A stretch of DNA of 64,000 bases from Aristolochia californica (Eukaryota; Streptophyta; Magnoliopsida; Piperales; Aristolochiaceae). The notes beneath the pieces were generated by a model. That model searched no databases, was not told where the DNA came from, and saw nothing but the letters and a program-made list of their open reading frames with translations. Position numbers and translations under genes: made by a program. Shown piece after piece: positions 1 to 10,904 of this stretch. Position 1 is the first letter of the stretch. Each line of letters starts with the position of its first letter. The DNA lies in the NCBI GenBank assembly GCA_029961685.1, contig JARWKL010000001.1, positions 57,337,314 through 57,401,313 on the forward strand, in the 5' to 3' direction.

Positions 1-665
1 AACTGCTTCTTTTGTTGAATTCTCGGATGGACTACTCGCTCTGATGGCCCTTCGCCGCTAACTTGTCGCAATTTGTACAAACTAGAAAAGCTGAAGCTTT
101 CGATGATCAATAGGTTCGAAGACGAAAACAATGAACATCCCCCTGTCTCACTCTGATCTTTCTTCGGCAGTAAGGTAATTTCATTACGGTGTGCACGGCA
201 AGAAAGTATATTTTGGTAATTTTCTTTTTAAAGCAATTGGTGTCGTTTTTCATTGGTGAACTAGATACCTATTACAGACGGAAAGATTCAATCTTTTGGA
301 CTTCCTAAACCATTCACAGCTGTGGAGTTTGGAGAACTCCGATTGAGTGATGGATGGGAAATCTGTAGTTCTGTACAGTTTGGACTCGGAGTGTGCCTAC
401 CGGAACACCTGCTCCACATCACGGCAACCACCGATCACGTGAAAGGGTCATGGAACGGGGACTAGAAAAACAATATCACGCCAAAAAGTTGAGCCACGGT
501 TCTAATAATGCCCCTCTCTAGTATGAGAATAGCCAAAATGACACTGACTGGTAAAGGAGTTGCAGAATGACCTCCCACTTCCGTGTTCTTGACAGTATTT
601 GAAAGGATTTTTCTCGTTGAAACTGAGAACGGATTTGTTTTGTAAATGCGTTTTAAATTCTTTCC
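1..665. other. Upstream region of the ELMO gene, unassigned
   Basis: No exon could be supported here. ELMO-family plant proteins usually have about 25 more residues before the first exon I can recognise, so a first exon may lie in this stretch. An ATG at 131 is followed by a short open frame ending at a possible donor near 174, but it shows no family similarity. The frame of the first recognised exon is closed by a stop at 654. Confidence 0.4.
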
Positions 666-3600
666 ATGTGGGCAGAGCATGCGAGGTGTGGAACCCCTGG
701 TTGGATGGGTCGAGGTCTCTCTTGTGTTTGTATAAAGACGAAAGGAGCTTATGAACGGATATGTGTGAACTTGACTCCATTGCAGGTAATTCCTTTTACT
801 TGGGCATTATTTTCCGTCAGTCATGGACGTTCAAATACAGTGGAGACGTATAATATTTTCTTTACATTCTTATAAGTATTATATGATATTTTATATCACC
901 TCTGCTGTTTAGCTTGTTCCATTATTATTACTTTCTCTCTCTCTAAGTCAAATATTTTCACTGATGATCTTGAAAAATAAATGAAAGCGCTCTGTTTCTT
1001 AGAATGTGCTTTGAAATTGGGATAAGTCATGCATGAACACAATTAGTTGATGGTTTGACGTGATCATTGTCTGACGACAGACAGTAATTCCCATGTTATG
1101 GAAGCTAGTTCTCTGCTGCTGTTGAGTTAATTCTTGCATTCTTTTTTTTTTAATCTTTTTCTTTACAATAGAATACAACAGTTGTCCGAATTCTAAGTCA
1201 AAGTCTACCACTTTTACCTAATTTGCCTTCACTGAAACTATAACATAGGAAACGATGAGCATCTAAACTGGCTAAATGTTGCAGGAGGACAGAGTACAAC
1301 GGTTGAAACATCGTATGAAGGTGTACTTTGATTCTTCAAGGCTTGATCACCAGGTGCATGCTGTTTTTTGTCTGGAAGTTTGAGATATATTTCATTAAGT
1401 TATGCTACACTAATATATACTATGCTAAAACATGAGTTTCACATCTCCATCGTTTTTTTAACTTTTTTAGCGTTTTTCGGTTTTCAATGATTACTATAGT
1501 ATCTGTAAGACATTTCTGTTATCAACATGATAACAACTGAAAGCTTATACCAAATTAGCAACCAAATTTTTTATTAGGTGGAAGTCATGCATTTTAAATA
1601 TTAAAAAGCAACAATCAGAGGTACACGATGCAAATATGTATTAATTTGTAGTTTTATGCTGTCATTCAGATTCAACTTTTTCAGCAGTTTATTCAGATTT
1701 TATTTCTCAGACATAACTATCAGATAATGATGCAAATCCATTCCAAATAAAAATAAGCTTTCCCAAAAATAGCCATGTAAAAACTAGTGAGTAAACATTG
1801 CATAAGGCCTTTTAACATGAATGGCCAAAAATTGTGCTAAATGCCAGTTTTGTGCTTTCTGGAAATCTGTGTTCTTAATTGCCTTTAATGATTCCTTTTG
1901 AAAAAAATAAAATAACAGGAAGCTTTACGTGCTCTCTGGTATGCTACCTATCCTGATCAGGAGCTCCATGGTTTGATATCTGACCAGTGGAAGCAAATGG
2001 GCTGGCAGGGTAGAGATCCATCAACTGACTTCAGGTATGCTCCAACCTACTTCCTTTGAACACTGCATGTCACTTCCATTGTTATAGTGCATTCCAAGTG
2101 CATATCAGCTAACAACAACAACTTTATGTTATAAACAGGGGAGCTGGCTTTATTTCTCTAGAGAACTTGCTATTCTTTGCGAAGACATTTTCTGTAAGAT
2201 TCTTTTCCATAACTTTTCGTTAGACATGTTCCCTTCAATTCTTCTTATTTTATACAGGCCGATCGATGAAGTAAAGAATATTGTTTTGGCTTATCTTGGT
2301 CTACACAAGGCATATTTTCTACTTGTCTGAGATAGTTATTTCTTGTTCTTTCAACTAGAGTACCATTTGTAGTTTTGCTTCTGACGTTGATCTGTATGTC
2401 TCGATGCCCATTCTTAATGCGTATGCTTGCAAAACATAGTTTAATGGTGAAGTGGAGGATATCAACGTAAGTTGTTGTCATGTCCTCCGTTGTTATACTA
2501 CAAAATGTAAAACTAAGGTCCCCTCTGTGTGAAAAAGGGCTTGAGATATATTGGTGACCATGGAATTGAACTACATTTGGCAGGGAAGACACTGGATTTC
2601 TGCTGAACTATTGTAAATAATTGCTAAGCTTGCAATTTAGTAAGACTTAATTGAGTTTGTTCTTCTCTTTGGTTCTAGTGTTAGTTACAGTTTAATATGC
2701 AATTGAAGGTTTCTGTGGATTGAACCATGGAGCAGGGAGAGCTGATATTAAAACAAGTCTTGAGTTCATTTCACAGATGTATATGCTATGGGGTACTTGG
2801 TCTGCATGCGTGTGTTTTGCAGGCCCTATTTAAACTAAGAAAAAAGGAACGGAGTAAGTGATTTATAAATTAAAACAAAAGAACTGTGGTAACCATAATT
2901 TTTAACTATATATACATCTTCAATAAGATTAGTTTGGTTGTCTTGGCAGACACTACTTACCCTTATTCAAGAGTATTAACAAATGTTGAAGTGTTTTTCG
3001 TAGTCTTAGATAACCTCTCCAACCTTTTCAATAAATACAAAAGAAATCCTGGTGTTTTTCACTATCCACTGACGTGACATCAAAGTGATGCTTCCCTCAG
3101 CTACACTCACTCACACCTAGCATCTAGTGCTTCTCACGGCTACACACTTGGAAGCTGGATCTCGAACTCATGTTTATGTGAAGTCTTTGATTCGATTTAG
3201 TACAGTGCTAACTGTTGGAACCTTTTGGTGTTACCCTTTTGATTATGCAGGTATCTTTCCAGCAGCTATTGAATAAGAAAGGAGGAAAACGAGCCACATG
3301 GGAGTACCCATTTGCTGTTGCTGGCATAAATATAACATTCATGATCATACAAATGCTAGATCTGCACTCAAGTATGAAATAGTAATACTGAATCTTTTGT
3401 GTGGGTGTTAGTGTTCCATGTCTCTGAAATTCTTGTCTTTAATAACTGGTAACTGATGGTGGAAGACGCATTATTTGCAGCAAAATCAAGAACTTTTGTT
3501 AGGACAGTCTTTGTCCAAATGCTATCAGGTAAGACTAAAGTTGGTTCAAAATGGTAATTTTAAAGCTTCTTTTAAACAACAAGAAGTTGTTCCGATTAAA

Positions 3601-3932
3601 AAAATCGGAGTCTTAGCTGAAGACTAAACTTTCCCGTTTGCTATCTTTATCCAGAAAATGAGTGGGCATTCGATCTGCTTTATTGTGTGGCTTTCATGGT
3701 AATGGACAAACAGTGGCTAGCAAAGAATGCCTCTTATATGGAATTCAATGTATAACCTCAAACTTGTGAAACTTCTGGATGCAATTTCTTTTGTTTCCTA
3801 TTGCTAAGAAATTTGATTAAAATTCAACTACAGGACATATTGAAGTCAACTCGAGCTCAGCTGGAGAGAGAACTCCTTATGGATGATGTCCTGCGGATTG
3901 AAGACATGCCGTCTTATAGCCTTCTACAATGA
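666..3932 (+). CDS. ELMO/ELMOD domain-containing protein (5' end uncertain)
   Basis: Exons, each fitting GT-AG and phase: 666 (or 676 after an AG)-785, 1285-1353, 1919-2034, 2139-2193, 3251-3371, 3481-3528, 3655-3749, 3834-3932 (stop TGA). Joined they give about 240 residues against about 265 usual for plant ELMO proteins, so the N-terminus is probably incomplete. Seen: GWMGRGLSCVC near the start, then W-K-Q-M-G-W-Q, D-P-S-T-D-F-R-G and GFISLENLLFFAK, the ELMOD signature whose arginine is the GAP finger in animal ELMODs. The end, EDMPSYSLLQ, is typical of plant members. Family knowledge: ELMODs are GTPase-activating proteins for ARF/ARL GTPases, and plant members such as MACARON act in pollen aperture formation. 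The role of this copy is inferred. Introns are short and free of obvious transposons. Confidence 0.9.
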
Positions 3933-4438
3933 CAATGAATTCCCAATGTTGACCTCTGCCTTGAGATTCTGAGTGAGTCCAAGTGTATAATCTATCCCTA
4001 CTTTTTAATCCTCTTTCGATTTGTAATTATCTGCTAGTTATGAGTTATCTCTTTGGCTTTTTCTTAGCTGAAGAATCTTTTCATTTAGACTGCTTTGTTT
4101 GCTGATATAAAATATGCATCTATCATATCAACTAACTACGACTAGTTAACGAGTGTCCTATTTAAACTTTTTAAGCTTGAGAGTGGTTGAATGATGGGTT
4201 GGCCGGAAACGATAGGCGTTCCAGTTAAAAGTCCTGTTCATGTTTGGTCAGCTTTCAGCTTCAGCATAGTGGTTGGCTTCTGAAGAATCCACTGACTTCT
4301 CCCTTGTTCATTTGATCTGGGTTTCTGTTTTTGTGAATTAGAATTATTTCATCCTGAAACAAAGGAAAGTAAGGTGAAGTTCATGTAATGTGAGATTTTT
4401 ACTTTAGAAACCATTTATGAGGAATACCAAAATATAAT
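3933..4438. other. 3' flank of the ELMO gene
   Basis: Transcript tail and intergenic DNA. I see no coding exon and no clear repeat. Confidence 0.5.
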
Positions 4439-4753
4439 CTAAGGGTGTGCTAATAGGAAATATCATAGGAAAAAAATTTCAGTATTTTTAGAACGAGAAA
4501 AATTTCCTCTTGATTCTTCTTTACTCTAAGAAATGTTAAAAAGGATAGAAAAATGAATTTCCTATTAGTACAATAGGAATCTATAGGAATTATTTTTATA
4601 AAAATTAAATTTATTTCTAGTGTAAACACAAACACAAGATATCAATCAAAAGAGAGTTTTTTAATAGGAAAACTTTTCAATCAGAAAATTGGTTAAATAG
4701 AAAATGATTTTTTGGTCATTTTGTTTTCCTATAGTGGCACAAACGATCCCTAA
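4439..4753. mobile_element. Candidate MITE with degenerate terminal inverted repeats
   Basis: About 315 bp, AT-rich and non-coding. The left end reads AAGGGTGTGCTAATAGGAAA. The reverse complement of the right end reads TAGGGATCGTTTGTGCCACT followed by ATAGGAAA. The shared AGGG, TGTGC and TAGGAAA blocks suggest imperfect inverted ends like those of hAT-type MITEs. The internal motif AATAGGAA recurs on both strands. No firm target duplication was found. Confidence 0.4.
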
Positions 4754-5150
4754 CGATGTGACCATTAAAAAAAACTTTGTGATATTCCTTTTTAATCTTT
4801 ACCAACAATTTGATGGTTTAAGATTTTAAGCTTTTTAAAGGCTTGATTACTTATATTCCCTTATAAAATACAAATTACTCACATCCCCTAAAATTTGAAA
4901 GCCACTTCTTTTACTTCTTCATTTAGACTTTGTAACAAACACTAGTTGTTTAAATGATTTCAAAGTATGACGACTAGTTTGGTGGATGGAGAAGAGTAAA
5001 AACAAAAAGGAGACAATAAAAGAGAAATGAAATTTAGGTAGGTGCCCTATCATATCATGATTCATACAAATTACCCACTCCCATAACCTTTATAATAACA
5101 TGTGCATGTGTTAGGTTCTTCTATATGTGGTCAGTATTGGATCAAGATAT
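4754..5150. other. Intergenic, upstream of the PPR gene
   Basis: AT-rich spacer with no recognisable gene or repeat. Confidence 0.5.
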
Positions 5151-5277
5151 TAGGGTTTAGGGATTTCCCCCTTTTTGAGTTATTTGGTATATAGATTTTA
5201 TGAAAATAATAAACATGTTTAGATTAAGGTTTTCCTCAGTTACATGAAAACCTGAGTTGGATCCGGATTTAGGGTTT
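5151..5277 (+). promoter_or_regulatory. Telo-box motifs upstream of the PPR gene
   Basis: TAGGGTTTAG at 5151-5160 and TAGGGTTT at 5270-5277 match the plant telo-box (AAACCCTA in reverse). Both lie about 230 and 110 bp before the ATG. In plants, telo-boxes are common in promoters of genes for translation and organelle biogenesis. The regulatory role here is inferred. Confidence 0.4.
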
Positions 5278-5380
5278 CAGTGGCCGGACTCAAGGCAAGT
5301 CCAGCCAAACAAAAGGGTCGACTCCCTTCCGACAATTCAACTTTTCAACCAACGACTTTTTGAAAAAATCTAAGCCCCGA

Positions 5381-6823
5381 ATGCACCCGCCAAAACCTAA
5401 GTGGAGTCTGCACTCGATCTATCTCCTGTCTTATTTCCACACAAATCCTTCTCTCGCGAAACCCAGAAAACCCTATTCATTGTCCTTTCTCGCGGACCAT
5501 TGCAACTCTCTGAAGCAACTCCAACAGATCCACGCCCAAATGCTTGTTTCAGCTCGCATTCTTGACAACTATGCAGCAAGCCGGCTCATTGCTTTCGCCG
5601 CACTCTCTCCTTCCGGTGATCTTACCTATGCTTTAAAGCTTTTCCATCATATCCAAGAGCCTAATTCTTTCATGTGGAATACCATCATCAGGGGTTTAGC
5701 CAGTGGCCCGAGTCCTTCATGTGCCTTCTTTTTATATATTAAGATGCGGAAATTGGATGTCCTGCCCGGTAAACATACTTTCCCGTTTGTACTCAAAGGG
5801 TGTACGAACAATGAGTCTCTTTCATCAGGAAAACAGATCCATACCCATGTTGTCAAGTTTGGGCTTGATTTAGATTTGTATGTGGCGAACGGATTGATTC
5901 GTTGCTATGGTTGCTGCGGTAATATTTCTGATGCTCGTCAGTTGTTTGATGAGATGTCGGAGAAGAATTTGGTAGTTTGGACTACAATGGTTAGTGGGTA
6001 TGCAAAAAACTCATGTTCAAGTGAAGCGTTGTTGTTGTTTAATCAAATGATAGGTGAGGGGATAGAGCCCAACAGTGCTACTCTAGCTTCTGTATTATCT
6101 GCTTGTGCAAAGGTGGGGGGTTTGGATATAGGGGAGAGTGTTTATGAGTTCATAAAACAAAAGGGAATTCAGGTTGGTGTAATCCTTGGTACTGCGTTGG
6201 TGGATATGTATGCTAAGAATGGTGTGATTTGGAAAGCGGAAAAGCTGTTCGATGAAATGCCCGAGAAAAATACTGCAACATGGAATGCCATGTTATATGG
6301 GTTAGCAACTCATGGTCATGCTGAAGGAGCCCTCAGACTTTTCAGAGAGATGGAGAAAAGGAAGCTTGTACCTAATGATATAACTTTCGTAGGGGTATTA
6401 ACTGCTTGTTGCCATGCTGGCTTACTTGAAGTTGGGAAGAGAGTTTTTAGTTCCATGAAAAAAGGATATGGCATGGAGCCTAAGCTTGAGCATTACGGCT
6501 GTATGGTAGATCTCCTTGGTCGAAATGGGCAGTTAGAGGAGGCAGAGGAGTTGATACAAGGTATGAAGTGGAAAGCTGATGTAGTGGTTTTGGGAGCCTT
6601 GTTGACTGCATGTAAGTCCTTTAGGAATATTGATATTGCTGAAAGAATGGTGACGGAGATTCTCAAAGTGGACCCTCACAATCACGGTGTCTATGTAGTG
6701 CTGTCCAACATGTATGCAGATGTTGGCCGGTGGGGGGATGTTGTGAGGTTGAGAAAAGAGATGAGAGATGGGCATTTGAAAAAGATACCTGGTTGGAGCT
6801 TTGTGGAAGGTGATAAATATTAA
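5381..6823 (+). CDS. Pentatricopeptide repeat protein, PLS class with C-terminal E domain
   Basis: A single-exon gene of 480 residues. The open frame extends upstream to a TTG at 5360, but the first ATG is at 5381 ([12 protein letters not shown]), which I take as the start. The N-terminus is followed by [20 protein letters not shown], the usual opening of plant PLS proteins. Repeats then carry [55 protein letters not shown] and [19 protein letters not shown]. The C-terminus has the E motifs: [20 protein letters not shown], then [11 protein letters not shown], where it stops. There is no E+ or DYW deaminase domain. Family knowledge: such proteins bind RNA in mitochondria or chloroplasts, often at C-to-U editing sites, and E-only members recruit a DYW partner. 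The target organelle and RNA cannot be read from sequence alone. It lacks introns, as most plant PPR genes do. Confidence 0.93.
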   Translation: MHPPKPKWSLHSIYLLSYFHTNPSLAKPRKPYSLSFLADHCNSLKQLQQIHAQMLVSARILDNYAASRLIAFAALSPSGDLTYALKLFHHIQEPNSFMWNTIIRGLASGPSPSCAFFLYIKMRKLDVLPGKHTFPFVLKGCTNNESLSSGKQIHTHVVKFGLDLDLYVANGLIRCYGCCGNISDARQLFDEMSEKNLVVWTTMVSGYAKNSCSSEALLLFNQMIGEGIEPNSATLASVLSACAKVGGLDIGESVYEFIKQKGIQVGVILGTALVDMYAKNGVIWKAEKLFDEMPEKNTATWNAMLYGLATHGHAEGALRLFREMEKRKLVPNDITFVGVLTACCHAGLLEVGKRVFSSMKKGYGMEPKLEHYGCMVDLLGRNGQLEEAEELIQGMKWKADVVVLGALLTACKSFRNIDIAERMVTEILKVDPHNHGVYVVLSNMYADVGRWGDVVRLRKEMRDGHLKKIPGWSFVEGDKY

Positions 6824-8007
6824 GTTCTCTGAAAATTGCAGCGGCTGCTATATCAGGCAGGGTATTCTACCTTGACAATTGAAGAGAAGTAGATTACAAC
6901 ATTATACAAAAGGTTTGAATTGAATGTTTGGTGAAACATTCATCAAATATGGAGGTAGCACTGTGCAACATCTTATGAAGCCTACTGTGGCTTATTTGTA
7001 TGATTGAAAACTCATTCTTAAGCCAAATCTAATCTTGACACGTGACTCATATCGAGGTAAGAACTAGTGGAACTGATGAAAGGATATGTAATTTAAAAAT
7101 TCATATCAGGCAGTGCTGGACTGGAGCAATGATGAAGCAACATGTTCTAGCGGTAGCAATGTTATAAAACAAACGCACTAGGCAACATTTACAAGTGGCA
7201 GGAACAGATGAAAAATTAAGAAAACCATATGAGATATGTTCCATAGTGGGGATATTTTTGTAATAAAACTCAAAATGGGCTTTAGATTGGATTAATTTTT
7301 TTTTTCTGTTTTCGGTTTAGTTTTTTATTTTTCATCCCTGTTTAGTTACTATAAGCCAGGGGCATATATGTAATTGTGTAACGATAAATAAAGGTGCCAA
7401 GCAGTCCAATCAAGATAGTCTTTGCATCTTTCTTTTCTTCTTCTGGAAACTCTTTTAAATCTGATAATACTTCTCTGTCAGCTCTCTTTGTAGTTTATCC
7501 TGTTTTTGGCTAAACCTTTGATATGAATAACATGATATGGATGGAAGGAAAGATTTGAAGAAGACTGACCTAACAGGATTGTTCAAATGATGGATTATAG
7601 TGGATGGAAAAATATGTTTTGTTAATAAGACAGAAAAAGAAATTATCATTATGCAGTAGGGTCTTAAATAAACCCAGAGTTAGAATCACAACAGCTAACA
7701 ATGGTAACCTAATCTAATTACAACTGAGTGATTAAAAATAGTCCTACTACAGCATACCCTTTCAAACTGCTGCCAAGAAACAAGGAACTGCTCCTTGCTG
7801 GGAGTAAACACGCTTGTCTATGACTAGCACTAATCTAGCTTTGATGCCATGTTAATCAAAAGAAAATGGGATTGTCTCTTTATTATACAGCAGGGTCTTA
7901 AACAAACTCAGAGTTACAATCATAGTGTAAATGCGACTGAGAAGTCCTAATCTAATTGTAACAGTGGTTACCTAATTGAATTGCAATTTAATAGGTAAAA
8001 TAGTTGT
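6824..8007. other. 3' flank of the PPR gene with a diverged direct repeat
   Basis: Mostly non-coding. Two related segments occur in the same orientation near 7651-7700 and 7886-7935, sharing CAGYAGGGTCTTAAAYAAAC and then CAGAGTTA. They look like fragments of an old repeat. The rest shows nothing recognisable. Confidence 0.4.
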
Positions 8008-8366
8008 TGTTAGAAGACGGGCTTAAACCCACACATCCAAGAGAGGTGGCATCATGGTAAATTAGAAGATTTATCATAAAAATAACACAAGAGTGTAATT
8101 AGTCAAGGAGGAACATGTTTACTTATGTTTTTTCTTATGTAAAGCTTGTAGCCTTAAGAGCATTATAGACATTGTAAAATCCACTCTAAAACTATAAATA
8201 AAGGCCCTTGGCTTGGAGTGGAGCATTCAAGCTCTCTCATCTTTTCCCGATTCGTGCAAGCTCTCTCTTAGCCTAAAGGCTCTCTCTCTCCCTTTTTCTT
8301 TTCTCTCCTTTTGTTCTTCCCTTCTCTCACTTGGCTCGAGGGTTCTAATCATGGGGTCCTACATTC
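8008..8366 (+). mobile_element. LTR-like relic, possibly a solo LTR
   Basis: Starts TGTTAGAAGACGG and has LTR-like content: a TATA motif (CTATAAATAAAGG near 8191), a pyrimidine-rich CTCTCTC tract at about 8230-8330, and a TTCTAATCA end near 8351 that mirrors TGTTAGAA. The same 8-9 bases, AATAGTTGT, flank it at 7999-8007 and 8368-8376. That is longer than the 5-bp duplication expected for LTR elements, so the exact borders are unsure. Confidence 0.4.
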
Positions 8367-9028
8367 AATAGTTGTACATTGACATGTTTGTCCAGGCACA
8401 CTAGGGGCTAATTTGTACACTTGAGCTGTTATGACATGCTCATTCAAGAATATTGAACTATAATGATGTAAATTCAGCATGGTTGTTAAGGAGCCAATGC
8501 TTCTTCTATCTAAGATTGTTCACCAAGTGGTTAATGACTTATCCAACGTTTAGTTTTAAATAGGGTCACCAAATTTCCAATTTAGAACTTTATTGAAGTG
8601 TTTCAATATTCATTTTTTTTTTTTGTGTAGATTGCTTATCAAATGCTAGAAGAATTAGTTTGGGTACTCTATAGGAATTGTAAGGCCACAACATGGAAAA
8701 ATAAAAGAGTCTCCTGAGGGACCATTTGTATCATATCAAGCCAAAGTAATAAAAAAAATCAAATGCCTTTTGATCATCCTTCTTTATGAAAATAAGTAGA
8801 TCTTAAGAAGACACATTCTACAAAGGAAGCTATTAGAAAACTAATTTGGGATGTTGATTCCTCCACTGGAACCAAAATATAATATCTATAAATAGTTACA
8901 TTGGAGTATAAGACAACACAAAATTATCTTTTGATCACTGATTGAATAAATCATCATTTTTCAATGAAAGGACTATTTTTATAGCTGCACATAGTTGCAC
9001 ATAATTCATATTAATTTTAGGTACATTA
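8367..9028. other. Intergenic spacer
   Basis: AT-rich DNA with short homopolymers. I see no gene, RNA or repeat that I can name. Confidence 0.5.
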
Positions 9029-10080
9029 AGGCCTTATTAGTGCACTTTGAAAGTGAAAGTACTTACACTATTGAAAATGACCCAAAACTTGTTAGTGTGC
9101 ACGGTAAGTGGTAAGTGAAAGTGAAATCACTCCTTAAGGCTAGTGAATTCATTTTCACTTGTGCGCTCAGTCGCTTTCTCGCTTTTGTTATACTCATTTT
9201 GCCCTCTCACTCTTGCATTTGAATATAATAAAATTAATTATTTTAAGTATTTTACTTTATATATTTAATTAAATTAAACCTCTTAAATTTTAATTATTTA
9301 TTAATTTTAAAAATTGAAATTTATCTTAGTTTATTAAAAAAATATTTAAAAATTAAATCTATTAGAGTAAATTTATATGATAAAATACCCTCTTTTTTAT
9401 TTATATAAATTCATGATTTTAATATTATATTTAATTTAAGAGTGAGAATTTAGATATCACAAAAGTAAAAATTTGATTAAGTATTTGGATACCATAAAAG
9501 TAAGTATTTGTTTGATCCTTTTTTATATATTTAATTAATTATTTTTTTAAAATTATTTATTAATTTAAACAAGTTAAAATTTATTTTATTTTACTCAGAT
9601 TATTCAAATAAAAATATCAAAAATAAAATTTAAATCTATTAAAGTAATTTTATATAATAAAATACCCTTAAATTTATTTATATAAATTCCCTATTTTTAA
9701 TATTATATTTAATGGCTACTTTAAGTGTAAGAATTTAGATACTGTAAAGTAATAATTTAATTAACATTTGGATATTATAAAATTAAGAATTTATTTAATC
9801 ATTTATATATATATATATAATAAAATAATATTAATTAAATTTAAACAAATTAAAATATATTTCAGTTCAGTCAAATAAAACTATATGATAAAATTAAATC
9901 TATAAATGTAAATTTTTATAATAATCCTTTTTTTATTTACATAAATTTATGATTTTAATATTATATTTAATTAATATTTCAAAAGTGAGAATTTAGATAT
10001 TAAAAAGTAACAATTTGATGAAGCATATGGATATGTAATCTCACTTTCACTTTCTAAATGCACAAACTTTTCCTAATAAA
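9029..10080. repeat. AT-rich element built from three degenerate repeats of about 250 bp
   Basis: Between about 9,230 and 10,035 the same order of motifs recurs three times: AATTAAAT(Y)TATTA then GTAA, then AATATTATATTTAAT, then AGAATTTAGATAT followed by AATTTGATTAAG and TTTGGATA. The copies are about 285, 260 and 235 bp. Outer ends are loosely inverted: TTAGTGCACTTTGAAAGTGA near 9046, and the reverse complement of ACTTTCACTTTCTAAATGCA near 10043. A further related copy lies at 25.45-25.75 kb. No coding capacity. It is probably a non-autonomous DNA transposon, but the class is not settled. Confidence 0.55.
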
Positions 10081-10270
10081 TCAAATTTTAATATGTAATC
10101 TCTAATTATATTTCCCTACATGCCCACAAAGGGTGTGTAGACGCATGCCAAGCTTAAGAATAAAATAGTTAGGGCAAATTATTGACGATAGGGACCCAAA
10201 TGGACCAATACTCTCCACTGTTTAGATTTAGATGGCTTCCTACTGTGCACATTTTGGGCTGCAAAAGTTT

Positions 10271-10322
10271 AGTCCCACATCGAAGAGGAATAAAAACTCC
10301 CTGCTTCAGATATACAATATAA
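10271..10322 (+). promoter_or_regulatory. snRNA promoter: upstream sequence element and TATA box
   Basis: AGTCCCACATCG at 10271-10282 matches the plant snRNA USE, RTCCCACATCG. TATACAATATAA at 10311-10322 serves as the TATA-like box. The wide spacing between them is that of RNA polymerase II snRNA genes, since polymerase III genes have the two boxes about one helical turn closer. Both stand at the proper distance from the U5 coding region. Confidence 0.85.
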
Positions 10323-10349
10323 TCTCACTGACGCGGAGAAACCAAATCA

Positions 10350-10478
10350 CGCAGCCGCGTGGTGAGCACATAGCGAACTATTCTTTCGCCTTTTACTAAA
10401 GAATACCGTGTGCTCGCCACATTAAGCGGCATACGCCAATTTTTTTATGGGCTTCTAACCCTCGGGTTGTCGCCCTAA
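10350..10478 (+). ncRNA. U5: U5 spliceosomal snRNA
   Basis: The invariant U5 loop is present: TTTCGCCTTTTACTAAAG at 10384-10401, closed by a TATTCTTT/AAAGAATA stem. A second stem pairs GTGGTGAGCACA with TGTGCTCGCCAC, with one G-U pair. An Sm site (AATTTTTTTATGG) follows at 10438-10450, then a 3' hairpin with GGGC/GCCC and AACCC/GGGTT. Just after it, CAAGTATCAACC resembles the plant snRNA 3' box. The 5' end is estimated from the TATA position and could be off by a few bases. U5 snRNA aligns exon ends in the spliceosome. All diagnostic parts look intact, so I expect a functional gene. Confidence 0.93.
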
Positions 10479-10904
10479 CAAGTATCAACCTAATGCGTTT
10501 CACTGACCATCTGACACTCAGCCTCTCTAACTCTGAGAAGAATAGTGTAATTTCTTAAAACTGGAATGAGGTGAGGTGCAGGAAGATCGATGAAAGGGTA
10601 ATTTTAGTCAACCTTTGAACTCGATAAAGCAATCAATTTCTATATTTAAGATGTATTTGGATTCAAACTATGATGATTTACATAATATAATTTATACAGT
10701 ATACACATTATTGCCTGATTATTCTTTAGTAAAGAAAGAATTAATTTCCCCAGTCTAAATATAACGATGATTTCCGGTGAAGACAACAAAGAAAAATTCA
10801 GGAAAAAAAAAACTATGGTCTTCGCGCGGAGGCGATCTTTGAAGACCCGAACTCTTTCGAACATCGGACGGAAGTTGACGCAAGAGCGATAGCAGTTGCC
10901 GAAA
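10479..10904. other. Spacer between the U5 gene and the EIPR1-like gene
   Basis: Holds the U5 3' box at its left edge and presumably the promoter and 5' UTR of the WD40 gene. No clear TATA box for the protein gene was found. Confidence 0.4.

Noticed and set aside
5360..5380. Start of the PPR protein at TTG 5360
   Set aside because: Plant nuclear genes rarely start at TTG, and the ATG at 5381 is the first in frame and gives a normal N-terminus.
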